From Arthrobacter sp. ES3-54 (GTDB taxonomy: Bacteria > Actinomycetota > Actinomycetes > Actinomycetales > Micrococcaceae), in the NCBI RefSeq assembly GCF_029504395.1, contig NZ_JAQFIF010000005.1, positions 248,001 through 312,000 of the forward strand: a DNA stretch of 64,000 nucleotides, given 5' to 3'. The notes beneath the pieces were generated by a model, which saw nothing but the letters and a program-made list of their open reading frames with translations, had not been told where the DNA came from and ran no database searches. This document shows positions 1 to 8,560 of the stretch, in pieces; the first letter of the stretch is position 1; each line of letters begins with the position of its first letter. The position numbers and the translations under genes were made by a program.

Positions 1-2
1 TC

Positions 3-1403
3 GGCCGCACCACGCCGGCCGCCCTGGCCCTCGCCGACGCGGCAGCGCTGGTGGCCGACGGCGTCGATGTCCGGCTGGGCGTCCGCGTCCGCCGTGTGGA
101 CCGTGCCCGGCAGCGGGTTTTGCTAAGCGACGGCACCTCCCCCGGCTACGAGCGGCTCGTCTTCGCCACCGGTTCGCGCCCTGTCATCCCCAACCTCACG
201 GGGCTCAACCCGGACCCGGCCGCACCGGTGCTGCCGCCGGGCGTGACCGCGCTGCGGGATCTCCGCGACGCGTCCGTACTCCACGCTGCCGTGGCAGGCG
301 GCAAGCGGGTGGTGGTCCTGGGCGGCGGCGTGCTGGGCCTGGAGACGGCCCTCGCCGCGGCCGAGGAAGGCGCCACCGTGACCGTGGTGCACAACGGCCC
401 GCATCCCCTGGGCCGGAACATCGACCGCGGCGGCGGCTCCGTACTCGCGGCCTCCTTGCGGAATTGCGGCGTGCGGATGGCCGGCAACGCCCGCTCCGTC
501 GGCGTGGAGCACAACGCGCCCGACGGCGGTTTCTCGGCCCTGCTCCTCGATGACGGCTCCGCGATCGACGGCGACCTCCTGGTGCTCTCCTGCGGTGTCC
601 GGCCACGGACCGAACTGGCGGAAGGCTGCGGGCTCTCCACCGCCGCCGGGATCCTGGTGGACCACAAGCTCCGCGCCCACCACGAGCCCCACATTTTTGC
701 GATCGGCGACTGCGCCGAGGTCCGCTGCCCGGATCCCGAGTGCGTTCAGTGCCGGACCGCACGCGGCCCGTCCGGGCTGGTGGGGCCTGGCTGGCGGCAG
801 GCCGAATGGCTCGCCGACTATCTGACCCTGTTGGCGTCCGGCGCCGACGCGGAGGCCGAGGCCTTGCCGCCCCTTCCCGCGGAACTGCCGGGCGTGATCG
901 TGCTCAAGGCCCGTGGCATGAACATGGCCGTGGCCGGGGATGTTTCCGCCGACCCGTGGGACGAGGAAGCCCTGACCGCCGGGGCCGTGAACGGCCGGGC
1001 CAGGCTGCAGATCGCCCAGTGGGCCGATCCCGAGCACGGCCGCTACGTCAAGATGACCACCCGCGCCGGCGTGCTCGAAGGCCTCGTGTCCGTGGGTATG
1101 CCGCGCACCTCAGCCGAACTGGTGCAGCTGTTCGAACGCGGCGCCGAACTGCCCGCGGACCGCTCGCTGCTGCTGCGCCTGGACGGGCCGGACCAGGCCG
1201 CCGCGGCGGGATCCGTGGACCCTTCCCGGACGGTCTGCCGGTGCGCGGGCGTCAGCGGCACGGCCATTGCTTCTGCTGTTACGGAGGGCTGCGGTACCGT
1301 GCCCGAGGTATCCGCGGCAACCCGCGCCGGCACGGGCTGCGGCGGCTGCCACGACGACATCAAGGGGATCATTGAGGCCCACTTTCAGGGGGCCGTTGCC
1401 TAG
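3..1403 (+). CDS. FAD/NAD(P)-dependent oxidoreductase with C-terminal BFD-like [2Fe-2S] domain, 5' end outside window
   Basis: The reading frame is open to the left edge, so the N-terminal FAD-binding start is missing; a GTG at 51 is internal. Visible parts are the substrate/FAD segment with the ATGSRP motif, a second Rossmann motif GGGVLGLETA for NAD(P)H, the FAD-closing IFAIGDCAEV motif followed by a Cys-rich insert CPDPECVQC, and a C-terminal BFD-type domain with CRCAGVSG and GTGCGGC cysteines that should hold a [2Fe-2S] cluster. The layout matches the electron-donating half of NirB and stand-alone nitrate/nitrite reductase electron-transfer flavoproteins. The nirB operon lies about 12.5 kb downstream. 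A role in assimilatory nitrate or nitrite electron transfer is inferred from family and context. Confidence 0.85.
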   Translation, partial: GRTTPAALALADAAALVADGVDVRLGVRVRRVDRARQRVLLSDGTSPGYERLVFATGSRPVIPNLTGLNPDPAAPVLPPGVTALRDLRDASVLHAAVAGGKRVVVLGGGVLGLETALAAAEEGATVTVVHNGPHPLGRNIDRGGGSVLAASLRNCGVRMAGNARSVGVEHNAPDGGFSALLLDDGSAIDGDLLVLSCGVRPRTELAEGCGLSTAAGILVDHKLRAHHEPHIFAIGDCAEVRCPDPECVQCRTARGPSGLVGPGWRQAEWLADYLTLLASGADAEAEALPPLPAELPGVIVLKARGMNMAVAGDVSADPWDEEALTAGAVNGRARLQIAQWADPEHGRYVKMTTRAGVLEGLVSVGMPRTSAELVQLFERGAELPADRSLLLRLDGPDQAAAAGSVDPSRTVCRCAGVSGTAIASAVTEGCGTVPEVSAATRAGTGCGGCHDDIKGIIEAHFQGAVA

Positions 1404-1570
1404 GCGGAAGTGAAGCTTCATCACGCACTCCCGGAGTAGGTTGAGTCCCGAAACTTCCCGCTACAGAGTTGATGCTCTATGAGCCGAGCACCAAGGATGC
1501 CATACTTCGGGCACCGGCAGTCGCAAGTCACCCCGTATCCTCTTTCGGACTTGTTTACGTGGAGGTGGAA

Positions 1571-2065
1571 GTGGAGCACCCAAGTTCCGGACTTCAATTC
1601 TTGGTCGGAGCACTAGCTTGCTCGGCTTTCCTCCTCAGCGGTTGCGACGCTTCCGCACCCGACGTCGGTGACACCGGATCGTCTTCACCGAAGGTGAGTG
1701 GCACCCGATCGTCTGCATCCGCGGTTGAGGACATCGGAACGTGGGAACTACTCAACTCCACGGAGGTCACCTCGTTTTCCACCACCCTCCGGTTGGGGGT
1801 GACGCGACTGGAGTGCGCAAGTGGCGTAACCGGCACTGTGCTGGATCCCCGAGTGCGGGTCGAACAGGAGCGGATCGTGATCCGGACCGATGTCGAACCC
1901 TTATGACCTGGGGGATATACCTGCCAAGGAAACGACGCGGTGCCGGTGACGGTCGAATTGAACGAACCGATCGGGAAACGCGAACTCGTCGATGCAGCAT
2001 GTTTGGGGGGCCGTGCAGTCAACACGGCTCCATGTACGGACAACGGTGTGCGTTGGCGCCCCTGA
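1571..2065 (+). pseudogene. Lipoprotein gene interrupted by an in-frame TGA
   Basis: A GTG at 1571 has a strong GGAGG site five bases upstream and opens a type II signal peptide ending in the lipobox LLSGC (Cys26), followed by a Ser/Thr/Asp-rich linker. The frame stops at TGA 1904-1906 after 111 codons. The same frame then continues with protein-like sequence (PGGYTCQGNDAVPV, KRELVDAACLGG, NTAPCTDNGVRWRP) to a TGA at 2063-2065. The uninterrupted gene would have 164 codons, and both halves keep the Cys, Gly and acidic composition of one secreted domain. I read this as a nonsense mutation of a once intact lipoprotein; a sequencing error is the alternative. No known family is recognised. A longer upstream frame from 1469 exists but lacks a ribosome site and would bury the signal peptide. 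Confidence 0.7.
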
Positions 2066-2117
2066 CCCCGAAGAAGCACTCGCTCCAGCCCGCGAATGCC
2101 GCCCAGCCCGCGGGGTC

Positions 2118-2447
2118 CTACTGCGCTGCGTTGTCGAACTTCTCCTGCCACTGGGCATGCTCGCGCCCCGCGTCCAGCCGGCGGTTCGCAGTCCACCTGG
2201 GCAGATATTCGGGCGCGGGCAACTCGCGGGCAGGCTTGGGCCTGGACTTGGGCACAGGCCGGGTCTGAACGGGCTTCCGGGGGTAATTCGGCTTCGGGTC
2301 GGCCAGCGTCCAGTTGATCACGGCGCGCATGATGAGGACGAGCACCCACAGGCCGAGCCCAGCCAAGATGTATTGCCAAAACACGACCAGTATCAAGATG
2401 GCCAACAGCACGAAAATAAACATGGCGACATTATGCATATGCGACAC
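2118..2447 (-). CDS. Small membrane protein with basic proline-rich tail
   Basis: This 109-residue protein has a strongly hydrophobic N-terminal half (about residues 8-44, one long or two short membrane segments). A soluble tail follows with repeated Pro-Lys/Arg pairs (PKPNYPRKP, VPKSRPKPAR) and a charged amphipathic end. The start is GTG at 2447; ATG codons at 2438 and 2423 are alternatives and the first is only three codons later. It converges on the interrupted lipoprotein gene. No family is recognised; the tail suggests a cytoplasmic interaction segment, which is inference. Confidence 0.6.
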   Translation of the reverse strand: MSHMHNVAMFIFVLLAILILVVFWQYILAGLGLWVLVLIMRAVINWTLADPKPNYPRKPVQTRPVPKSRPKPARELPAPEYLPRWTANRRLDAGREHAQWQEKFDNAAQ

Positions 2448-2507
2448 GGCCGAAGGTAGGGGCCTTACTCCCTGATCGCCCGCACGGGAGTTGTCGTCCG
2501 CGTGGTC

Positions 2508-2690
2508 CTACCCTGGATGCTTGGGGTCTTTACCGCGCTCCCGCCAGCACTCATCCCGTTGCCACAATGTGAACCGAGTTAACCAGGTACCAGGAACGAT
2601 GGTGCCCACGGCAAGAACTGCGAGCTTTACCCATACCCACGGCTCGGAGTCGATAGGTAGGAAGGTTAGGGTGGCCAAGGCCAAGGCCAA
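2508..2690 (-). CDS. Possible small membrane protein
   Basis: This 60-residue frame begins 27 bases after the stop of the EamA transporter on the same strand. It encodes two hydrophobic stretches (residues 1-13 and 20-42) and a charged C-terminus (WQRDECWRERGKDPKHPG), a plausible small inner-membrane protein. No ATG or GTG lies in the frame near the beginning, so the start would be a TTG at 2690 or 2684 with no clear ribosome site. Translation coupled to the upstream gene is possible. An opposite-strand frame of similar length is more basic and less protein-like. The call is tentative. Confidence 0.35.
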   Translation of the reverse strand: MALALATLTFLPIDSEPWVWVKLAVLAVGTIVPGTWLTRFTLWQRDECWRERGKDPKHPG

Positions 2691-2717
2691 CGCATAGGAA
2701 ACGAGTCGCGCGTTATG

Positions 2718-3725
2718 TCAGTTCTCGGACGGTTTTCCACTGGCTGATCCCTGCAGTCGCTGAAGGTTTGGTTCGTCGGCGTCTGCGACCCGCAAGCCAC
2801 TGGCCGAAGCGGGGCCCAAAACTGGCGGCAATGCGGGGCCCTGTCGTTGAATCCGCCCACCGCTTCTGGTGAGCACCGCCGTCGCCACTCCTCCCAGCAG
2901 GAGCAGTCCGCCAGCCACTTCCGTGGCCGAGGGCACCTCCCGCAGGGCCAGCCACGCGGCACTCATCCCCACGACCGGCACCAGCAGCGTGAAAGGGACC
3001 ACGGCCGACGGCGAGTATTTCGCGAGCAGCCGGTTCCAGATCCCGTAGCCCACCAGCGAAGCGAAAACCGCAGTGTATAGCGCGCTCAGGACAGTGGCGG
3101 GCTGGAGGTCTCCGATCGTTGCGGTGATGGCACCGGGACCATCGATGATCAGTGAAAGTCCGGCGAGCGGGAGCGGGACCACCGCACCCGACCAGACCAC
3201 CAGCCCCAGCCCCGACGCCGCCTTGGCTTTGCGTGCAACTACGTTGCCCACGGCCCAAGAAAGCGCCGCGGCGAGCACAATGAGGAACGGAAGTAGCGGG
3301 GCAACGGCACTGCGGCCCACCGCTACTACCGCCAGGCCGGCGACGCCAAGTACGACGCCGGCCAACTGACGCCCGCTGGGCCGCTCGCCAAGGAACACGC
3401 CGGCCAACAGAACCGTAAGCAGAACCTGCGCCTGTAGTACCAGGGAGGCCAGACCAGCCGGCATGCCCAGCGCCATGGCCAGGTACAGCAGCCCGAACTG
3501 GCCGGCGCTCATAAAGAGTCCGACGCCGATAATTGCTGCCCAGCTGACATCGGGCTTGCGCACAAAGAAAATCCAGGGGAAGACCACCAGGACAAACCTC
3601 ATCGCCACGAACAGCAACGGCGGAACGTCGCGTCCGTTGATGTGGAGGCCCAAGTCGATGGCCACGAAGTTTAGGCCCCACAAGACAGCGACGAGGGTAG
3701 CAAGCAAGGAATGGCGAAGGTTCAC
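2718..3725 (-). CDS. EamA-family (DMT superfamily) metabolite exporter
   Basis: About ten hydrophobic segments arranged as two EamA repeats follow a short N-terminus (VNLRHSLLATLVAVLWGLNF). The WGLNF signature in the first helix is typical of EamA/RhaT permeases. I place the start at GTG 3725 because it directly precedes the first helix and AGGAG lies just upstream, although spacing is tight; the frame extends to an ATG at 3775. The length of about 335 residues is normal, with a hydrophilic C-terminal extension of roughly 40 residues. It is divergent from a LysR regulator 73 bases away, the usual arrangement when the regulator controls the exporter. The substrate cannot be told from sequence; amino acids or related metabolites are usual for the family. 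Confidence 0.85.
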   Translation of the reverse strand: MNLRHSLLATLVAVLWGLNFVAIDLGLHINGRDVPPLLFVAMRFVLVVFPWIFFVRKPDVSWAAIIGVGLFMSAGQFGLLYLAMALGMPAGLASLVLQAQVLLTVLLAGVFLGERPSGRQLAGVVLGVAGLAVVAVGRSAVAPLLPFLIVLAAALSWAVGNVVARKAKAASGLGLVVWSGAVVPLPLAGLSLIIDGPGAITATIGDLQPATVLSALYTAVFASLVGYGIWNRLLAKYSPSAVVPFTLLVPVVGMSAAWLALREVPSATEVAGGLLLLGGVATAVLTRSGGRIQRQGPALPPVLGPASASGLRVADADEPNLQRLQGSASGKPSEN

Positions 3726-3798
3726 GCTCCTCACCCTGACAGAAAGGAGAATGAAGCACCAGCGTTGATTCATACCGCATAGCATGTACGTTTGCTTC

Positions 3799-4707
3799 AT
3801 GATAGACATCGGAGCGCTCCGTGCGCTGGCAGCGATCGAGCACCATGGTTCCGTCATTGCAGCATCAGAGGTGATGGGCTTCAGCCCGTCGGCGGTATCG
3901 CAGCAGATCAAGAAGCTGGAAAAGCAGACCGGCTTTTCGGTCCTGGAGCGGCATGGCCGAGGGGTGCTGCTGACTGAACGCGGACTTGCCTTGGCCGCTT
4001 ATGGGCGCCGCATTCTCGCCGAACTGGAAGAACTCCAGTCCACGCTCCTGGCCGATCCCGCCAAACCCTATGGCCGCTTGAAGGTGGTGTCCTTCTCCAC
4101 CGCGTGCCGGGGGCTGGTGGGGCCGATGCTGGGCATGCTCGCTTCCTCCGGAACTGATCTGGACGTCACCGTGCTGGCTGAGGACCCACGTGAAGCGGTG
4201 GCACGTGTAGCCGGCGGGGAAGCCGACCTCGGCATCGTCCACGACTGGAACTCCGTCCCGCTTGTGATTCCAGAGCACGTGATGCTCGAGTGGCTTTGCG
4301 ATGACATCGCGGATCTTCTGGTTCACCGCAACCATCCCCTGGCAGGAAGGGCGGAGGTGGAAGCTGCCGATATGGTTGATGAGCGCTGGATCAGCACCCC
4401 GCACGGCGCCATCTGCAACGAGGCTCTATTGCGGATTTTTGCCGACTTGGGCCGTGTCCCGGATATCCAGGTCTACGATCCGGACTTCGCAACCCACATC
4501 GCGCTGGTGGAGCAAGGGGCCGTGGTGGCGCTCGTGCCTCGTCTCGGCAGGCCCGCACTGCCCGCGGATGTGGTCGCTGTACCGGTGGTCAATCCCGTGC
4601 CGGCTCGTCACGTGGGGATGGTGCACCGCAGGACCATGGCCGAAAGCCCGGGCATTCAGCACCTTGCCGGCCTCCTGCGCAAGATTGCAGGCACAGCTGC
4701 GCGCTAG
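3799..4707 (+). CDS. LysR-family transcriptional regulator
   Basis: The N-terminal winged helix-turn-helix (residues 1-60) carries the LysR pattern IEHHGSVIAASEVMG followed by SPSAVSQQIKKLEKQTG. The rest is a periplasmic-binding-protein-like effector domain of about 220 residues. I prefer ATG 3799 (MIDIGALRALAAI) because LysR proteins begin just before the first helix; ATG 3784 would add five residues. The gene is divergent from the EamA exporter, so control of that exporter in response to its substrate is the natural inference. Neither start has a clear ribosome site. Confidence 0.88.
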   Translation: MIDIGALRALAAIEHHGSVIAASEVMGFSPSAVSQQIKKLEKQTGFSVLERHGRGVLLTERGLALAAYGRRILAELEELQSTLLADPAKPYGRLKVVSFSTACRGLVGPMLGMLASSGTDLDVTVLAEDPREAVARVAGGEADLGIVHDWNSVPLVIPEHVMLEWLCDDIADLLVHRNHPLAGRAEVEAADMVDERWISTPHGAICNEALLRIFADLGRVPDIQVYDPDFATHIALVEQGAVVALVPRLGRPALPADVVAVPVVNPVPARHVGMVHRRTMAESPGIQHLAGLLRKIAGTAAR

Positions 4708-4958
4708 AGGCGCCCTCGGCGCAAAGCAACAAGCGTCCTCTCCGCATCACCACCGGAGACTCTGACGGCCGAGCATCAGAAAGCCCAGAAGCCCGGCTCC
4801 GGACGTGCCCTGACGGCCGAAAAGGAACCTTCGTCGGACGGCGCCACAGACCACCCGTCAACCCAGTCCAACGGGAAGCGGGCCTTTCTCCCCTTGGCAC
4901 GGCCGCTGGGGCGGGGATGCAATGAACGTAGGCTCCGTTCGTCAGCAGGAGGCATCCC

Positions 4959-5591
4959 ATGAACGTCCCGATCATTTTGGCGCTCGGCGCGATCGTTATG
5001 TTCGCCGTCGTCGTGGTTATGACGCGCGACAAGGATCCGCAGCAGCGGGCCACGGTGCTGCTGCGCACCGGGGCAGCCATCATGGCGGTGTTCACGGTCC
5101 TCGCGGGAATCGTCATTGTCGGCGACTCACTGCAGAACCCCGGCGGAACTGCCGCGATGCTGATTACCCTGGCTTGGGTGGTGCCGATGCTCATCCTAGC
5201 GGTCTCGGCGTGGTTCTGGCCGCCGGCAACCGCTCCCCTGCTGCTCGCCCTGTCTTCCGCCTTCATCGCCGCCTGCGTCTGGCTGGCCTTCGACCCTGAG
5301 GCCCTGCGCAGCTTCGTCAGCGAGAACGGACCCATCATCGCCGTCAGCGTCGTCGCGCTTGCCTTCCCGGCCGCCATACTCGGCCTGAAGCGAACCGCGC
5401 TGGCCGGCTGGCTGCTCGTAGCCCTAGGCGTGCTGCCGCTCGTGATCACCGTCATCGCAAGGTCCGGCCCGGTCGGATCGATCGTCGCTGCAAGCGTGGT
5501 CCCCCTGATCGCGGGGGTCGGCTACCTCCTCTCCGACCGGATGGCCCACGGCAGCACGGCATCCGGGAAGCATCAGGCAACTGCCGCCTGA
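4959..5591 (+). CDS. Multi-pass membrane protein of unknown function
   Basis: This 210-residue protein has about seven predicted membrane segments (residues 4-21, 36-55, 65-83, 88-107, 118-138, 146-164, 169-188) joined by short loops and ends in a small hydrophilic tail. The ATG at 4959 is fixed by AGGAGG about nine bases upstream. The gene stands alone between the LysR gene and an unknown acidic protein. No catalytic or binding motif is evident. Confidence 0.8.
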   Translation: MNVPIILALGAIVMFAVVVVMTRDKDPQQRATVLLRTGAAIMAVFTVLAGIVIVGDSLQNPGGTAAMLITLAWVVPMLILAVSAWFWPPATAPLLLALSSAFIAACVWLAFDPEALRSFVSENGPIIAVSVVALAFPAAILGLKRTALAGWLLVALGVLPLVITVIARSGPVGSIVAASVVPLIAGVGYLLSDRMAHGSTASGKHQATAA

Positions 5592-5659
5592 AAACGTCCG
5601 GTTACCCGGCCGCGTAACGCGAATCGGGCCGGAAACAAACGGCGGGTAGCATCGGGGGC

Positions 5660-6352
5660 ATGGACGCCGACGACGACGACATCACCGAAGAACTGCTGGC
5701 CGACGCCGGGAAACTCACCGGACTGAGCCTGGAACTGCTCGGGCTCGATCCGCACCCGGACGACATGACGGCCGAGCAACGGCTCCAGTTTGATCCCGAG
5801 GACCTGGCCGAAATGGCCGCCGTCTCACCGCAGGACCGTCACATTGCCGTGCGCCAGACCCGCCTGCTGGCCGGGCTCCTGTGGAACTCGTCCAGCATCC
5901 TCATCGACCAGTTGTTCCGCGATCTCGGAACGCTCAGCACGCTTGACGTTCCCACGCCGGTCGACATCGCCGGCACCTCGGTCCTGTCCTCGCTGCCGCC
6001 TCAGTTCGCGGCCAGCTACGACGCGAAGTTCACCCAGAAGTTCGTCGTCGTCGCGGCCGACGTCACCGCGTCCCTGGTCCGGGGCTGGACCGCCCCCGGC
6101 TGCCTTGCAGCGGAACTGGCCGTCCGCTGCCTGCTCGACCAGGCGGAAATCACGGAGGACATCTACGAACTGGACCTTCCGGAGGACTGGCGGGCCGACG
6201 TCGAGGAAGTCCTGCTGGAAGATGCCGACAGTGAAGCGCTGTACTCCGACAACCTGGACGTTCTCGAGGACGACGCCGCAAAACTGGACTTCGAGCAGTG
6301 GTTCAAACCCTTCGCCCCCGGCGACACGGTTCCGCCCTACGCCTACTCCTGA
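5660..6352 (+). CDS. Conserved acidic protein of unknown function
   Basis: This 230-residue cytoplasmic protein is strongly acidic at both ends (MDADDDDITEELLADAG at the start, LDVLEDDAAKLDFEQW near the end). The middle is helical and hydrophobic (RQTRLLAGLLWNSSSILIDQL and VAADVTASLVRGWTAPG) with no signal peptide. Codon use and third-position GC match its neighbours, so it is a real gene. I do not recognise the family. It converges on the flavodoxin gene with a 22-base gap. Confidence 0.75.
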   Translation: MDADDDDITEELLADAGKLTGLSLELLGLDPHPDDMTAEQRLQFDPEDLAEMAAVSPQDRHIAVRQTRLLAGLLWNSSSILIDQLFRDLGTLSTLDVPTPVDIAGTSVLSSLPPQFAASYDAKFTQKFVVVAADVTASLVRGWTAPGCLAAELAVRCLLDQAEITEDIYELDLPEDWRADVEEVLLEDADSEALYSDNLDVLEDDAAKLDFEQWFKPFAPGDTVPPYAYS

Positions 6353-6374
6353 GCCTTGAGCCTGCTTCTGGGCC

Positions 6375-6920
6375 CTATTTCTGACTGCCTGGCTTGGCCA
6401 TCCACGCCAGATAGTCTTCGGTGAACCGCTGGACGCCGTCCCACTCGGTGTAGACATAGTCACGGGTGGTGTCTGTGTCCGGGGAGCCTTTATCCTTGGC
6501 GATCTTCTTCATCATGTGCCTCTTGATGAAGCCGTAATGGGTGTAGAGCAGCGCGCCGGCGAACAACCCGACGTGGGTGGGCCGCCACTCCGTGTCCTCC
6601 TCGAACTTCTGCACGTAGCCCTCGGCGTGTTCCTGGTCTCCGTGGGCGGCCATGCTGACGGACACCAGGGCGGAAGGCAGACGCTCGAGCTCAGCGCGGT
6701 TCTTCTTGACGAAGTCCGCGACGTACCCCTCGTGCTTCCCCACGTGCACCGAGGCCGCCACGATCACGCCGTCGTAGCCGCCCGGAAGGGTACCGCCGGA
6801 ATGTTTGAGGTCCGCCGTCTCTGCCTGGTGCGCGTGCGCCCGGACTACCTCGGCGATGTAGTCGGCGATTTTTGCTGTTTGTCCTTCAACGGTTCCGTAG
6901 GCGATATAGATTTTGGCCAT
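6375..6920 (-). CDS. Flavodoxin-domain protein, HemG-like
   Basis: This 181-residue protein begins MAKIYIAYGTVEGQTAKIA, a flavodoxin phosphate-binding loop (YGTVEGQT) at residues 8-15. A second FMN-contact region (IVAASVHVGKHEGY) and a C-terminal aromatic segment (YTHYGFIKRHMMKKIA) resemble HemG, the FMN-dependent protoporphyrinogen IX dehydrogenase. ATG 6920 is chosen because it starts at the first strand of the fold; upstream extension is not protein-like. HemG activity is inferred from fold and motifs only. A general flavodoxin-like reductase of stress response is the alternative. Confidence 0.75.
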   Translation of the reverse strand: MAKIYIAYGTVEGQTAKIADYIAEVVRAHAHQAETADLKHSGGTLPGGYDGVIVAASVHVGKHEGYVADFVKKNRAELERLPSALVSVSMAAHGDQEHAEGYVQKFEEDTEWRPTHVGLFAGALLYTHYGFIKRHMMKKIAKDKGSPDTDTTRDYVYTEWDGVQRFTEDYLAWMAKPGSQK

Positions 6921-7133
6921 GTGCCATAGTGCCTCGGCCGACTGGGATGCGGTACGGCCGAAGGTCCCGCGGGCCTCCCCCAGCGGCGCGGCCCAAGAAA
7001 TCCCCAAGGACCCGATGGTAACTGTTGACCCCGCGGTGAAGCCCGCCGTAGCGCAATCCGTAAGAGCGCATCAGCCGCTCATCTTGGCCTTAGCCATCCG
7101 CGGCCAGAGCTGGCCGCCGATCCCTGGAGAACC

Positions 7134-7682
7134 ATGAAACGTCTCACCGTTCGCCGATTTATCCCAACTGCCCTGCTTGCCGCCGCGCTGCTCGCCGCAT
7201 CGCCCGCAGCCATCGCCGCACCTCCCGAGAAGGGCGGCAACCCCCCGGACTTCCCGCCCGGAACTGTTGTGGATGCCGGACTGGGATGTGTCTTCCCGCT
7301 GCTTATTGAAGCGACCAATTCCAATGCGACTATCAAAACCTTCAAGGACAAGACCGGCGCGGTCGCCCGCGTGATCACAGCAGGTCGGGGCTACACGCTC
7401 ACCTACACCCGACTCGATGCAAACGGGAACCGGGTGAAATCCCTGAATCTCCGGCCGACCGGCTCGGTTCAGAAGGTAGCAGTGGCCGCCGATGGCACCC
7501 AAACAATCACAGCAACGGGGACGAACGGACTCGTCCTGTTCCCCAATGACCTTCCCCTCGGCGCGGGGCCCTCAGCAGTCCAGTATCAGGGCCGCATCGT
7601 CTACACGATCTCACCCAGCGGCGTCTTCACGCTTCTCAGCACCTCCGGGACGAGGACAGATATCTGCGCGGCCGTGGCATAG
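7134..7682 (+). CDS. Secreted protein of unknown function
   Basis: This 182-residue protein has a typical Sec signal peptide: KRLTVRR, a hydrophobic core TALLAAALLAASPA, then AIAA with cleavage near residue 28. The mature part carries two cysteines (DAGLGCVFPL and the C-terminal TDICAAVA) that could form a disulfide. It is rich in Thr and beta-prone segments (GYTLTYTRLDANGNRV, GRIVYTISPSGVFTLLS). Similar secreted beta-rich proteins are common in actinobacteria without known function. A strong hairpin follows the stop codon. Confidence 0.75.
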   Translation: MKRLTVRRFIPTALLAAALLAASPAAIAAPPEKGGNPPDFPPGTVVDAGLGCVFPLLIEATNSNATIKTFKDKTGAVARVITAGRGYTLTYTRLDANGNRVKSLNLRPTGSVQKVAVAADGTQTITATGTNGLVLFPNDLPLGAGPSAVQYQGRIVYTISPSGVFTLLSTSGTRTDICAAVA

Positions 7683-7691
7683 TCGCTGACA

Positions 7692-7740
7692 CGGGCAGAT
7701 CAGGGCGAATGTCCGACGGTCATTCGCCCTGATCTGCCCG
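7692..7740. terminator. 20-bp perfect hairpin, transcription terminator
   Basis: Two 20-base arms (7692-7711 and 7721-7740) are exact reverse complements around a nine-base loop. The hairpin lies 10 bases after the secreted-protein gene and before the convergent gene that ends at 7793. There is no U-run. The position between convergent genes suggests it stops transcription from both sides. Confidence 0.7.
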
Positions 7741-7792
7741 CACGATGGCCGCTCCCGGTATGAGCTTCAGGGCACCTGAGCCCGACGTCTGA

Positions 7793-8518
7793 TCACTGCC
7801 CCGCGGCGGCGTGCGTGGCGGGGTCGAAGGGCTCGAACAAGACCGAGCCGATCATGAAGATGCCGCGCTGGGGGACCCAGAATTCCCCGAGCCGGTCCTG
7901 GACGGGCAGTGCCGACGTCTGTCCCAGGCTGTGACCCTGCAGATGCGCCTTGCTATCGCGGACAAACCACATCCGCCGTGGGCGCGCCAAATAAATTTGG
8001 CCGTTGGGCACGGCGCCCGTCAACCCGAGGTGCCCCGCCCCCAGCACCGGGCCGGCGACAGCCCCCATGGCGCGCAGGAACGTCCGGCTGCGCCACAGCC
8101 GCTCCGGAACGGCGCCGGACACCGCGGACATGAGCCGGGTGACCGGCGTCGCCGCCAGCGTCAAATCCCAGCTCAGGTCCACGCCGTCTCCGACCTCGAC
8201 GCTGAAGGAATAGCCGTCACGCCACCGGATGGAGATCCCGCCCGTCGACGCCGAGCCAAGGGCGCTGCCGAAGTAGCGGGGGCAGGAGGTCCCGGGCTCG
8301 GTGGTGCTGTGAATCGTCCAGACGCCGGCAGGGTCGCGAATCCAGACCGAGATGTAGCCCGGGCCGACGGAAGATGCCGGAAAATGCCGAAAGGCCAGGA
8401 CGTAGCCGGAGCTGAACGGAACGCCCATGACGGCGTACCCGGCAAAGCGTTCCTCCGGGCCGGAGGGCACCGCACAGTTCTGTTGCATCGGCTCAACAAG
8501 CGAGCGGGGACTCTGCAT
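7793..8518 (-). CDS. Conserved protein of unknown function
   Basis: This 241-residue protein has no signal peptide or membrane segment. It is rich in beta-prone and aromatic segments (GYVLAFRHFPASS, YISVWIRDPAGVWTIH, IRWRDGYSFSVEVGDGVDL). A Gly-rich middle (VLGAGHLGLTGAVPNG) precedes basic PRRMWFVRDSKAHL. The alternation of strands suggests a lipocalin- or START-like beta barrel, which is only an impression. It starts 34 bases after lpdA on the same strand, so it is likely co-transcribed or expressed from the small palindromic spacer. ATG 8488 is an alternative start. Confidence 0.6.
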   Translation of the reverse strand: MQSPRSLVEPMQQNCAVPSGPEERFAGYAVMGVPFSSGYVLAFRHFPASSVGPGYISVWIRDPAGVWTIHSTTEPGTSCPRYFGSALGSASTGGISIRWRDGYSFSVEVGDGVDLSWDLTLAATPVTRLMSAVSGAVPERLWRSRTFLRAMGAVAGPVLGAGHLGLTGAVPNGQIYLARPRRMWFVRDSKAHLQGHSLGQTSALPVQDRLGEFWVPQRGIFMIGSVLFEPFDPATHAAAGQ

Positions 8519-8540
8519 GGCTCCGGCCTCCGGTTTTGCT

Positions 8541-8560
8541 ACATGTGAACTGTCACATGT
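8541..8560. promoter_or_regulatory. 8-bp inverted repeat at the lpdA stop
   Basis: ACATGTGA (8541-8548) and TCACATGT (8553-8560) are perfect complements around ACTG. The right arm covers the lpdA stop codon, and the element sits 22 bases upstream of the next gene on the minus strand. It could be an operator for that gene or a weak RNA hairpin; sequence alone does not decide. Confidence 0.35.

Noticed and set aside
1904..1906. Selenocysteine or programmed readthrough at the internal TGA
   Set aside because: No SECIS-like hairpin is evident right after the codon and nothing in the window suggests selenoprotein genes; a mutation or error is simpler.
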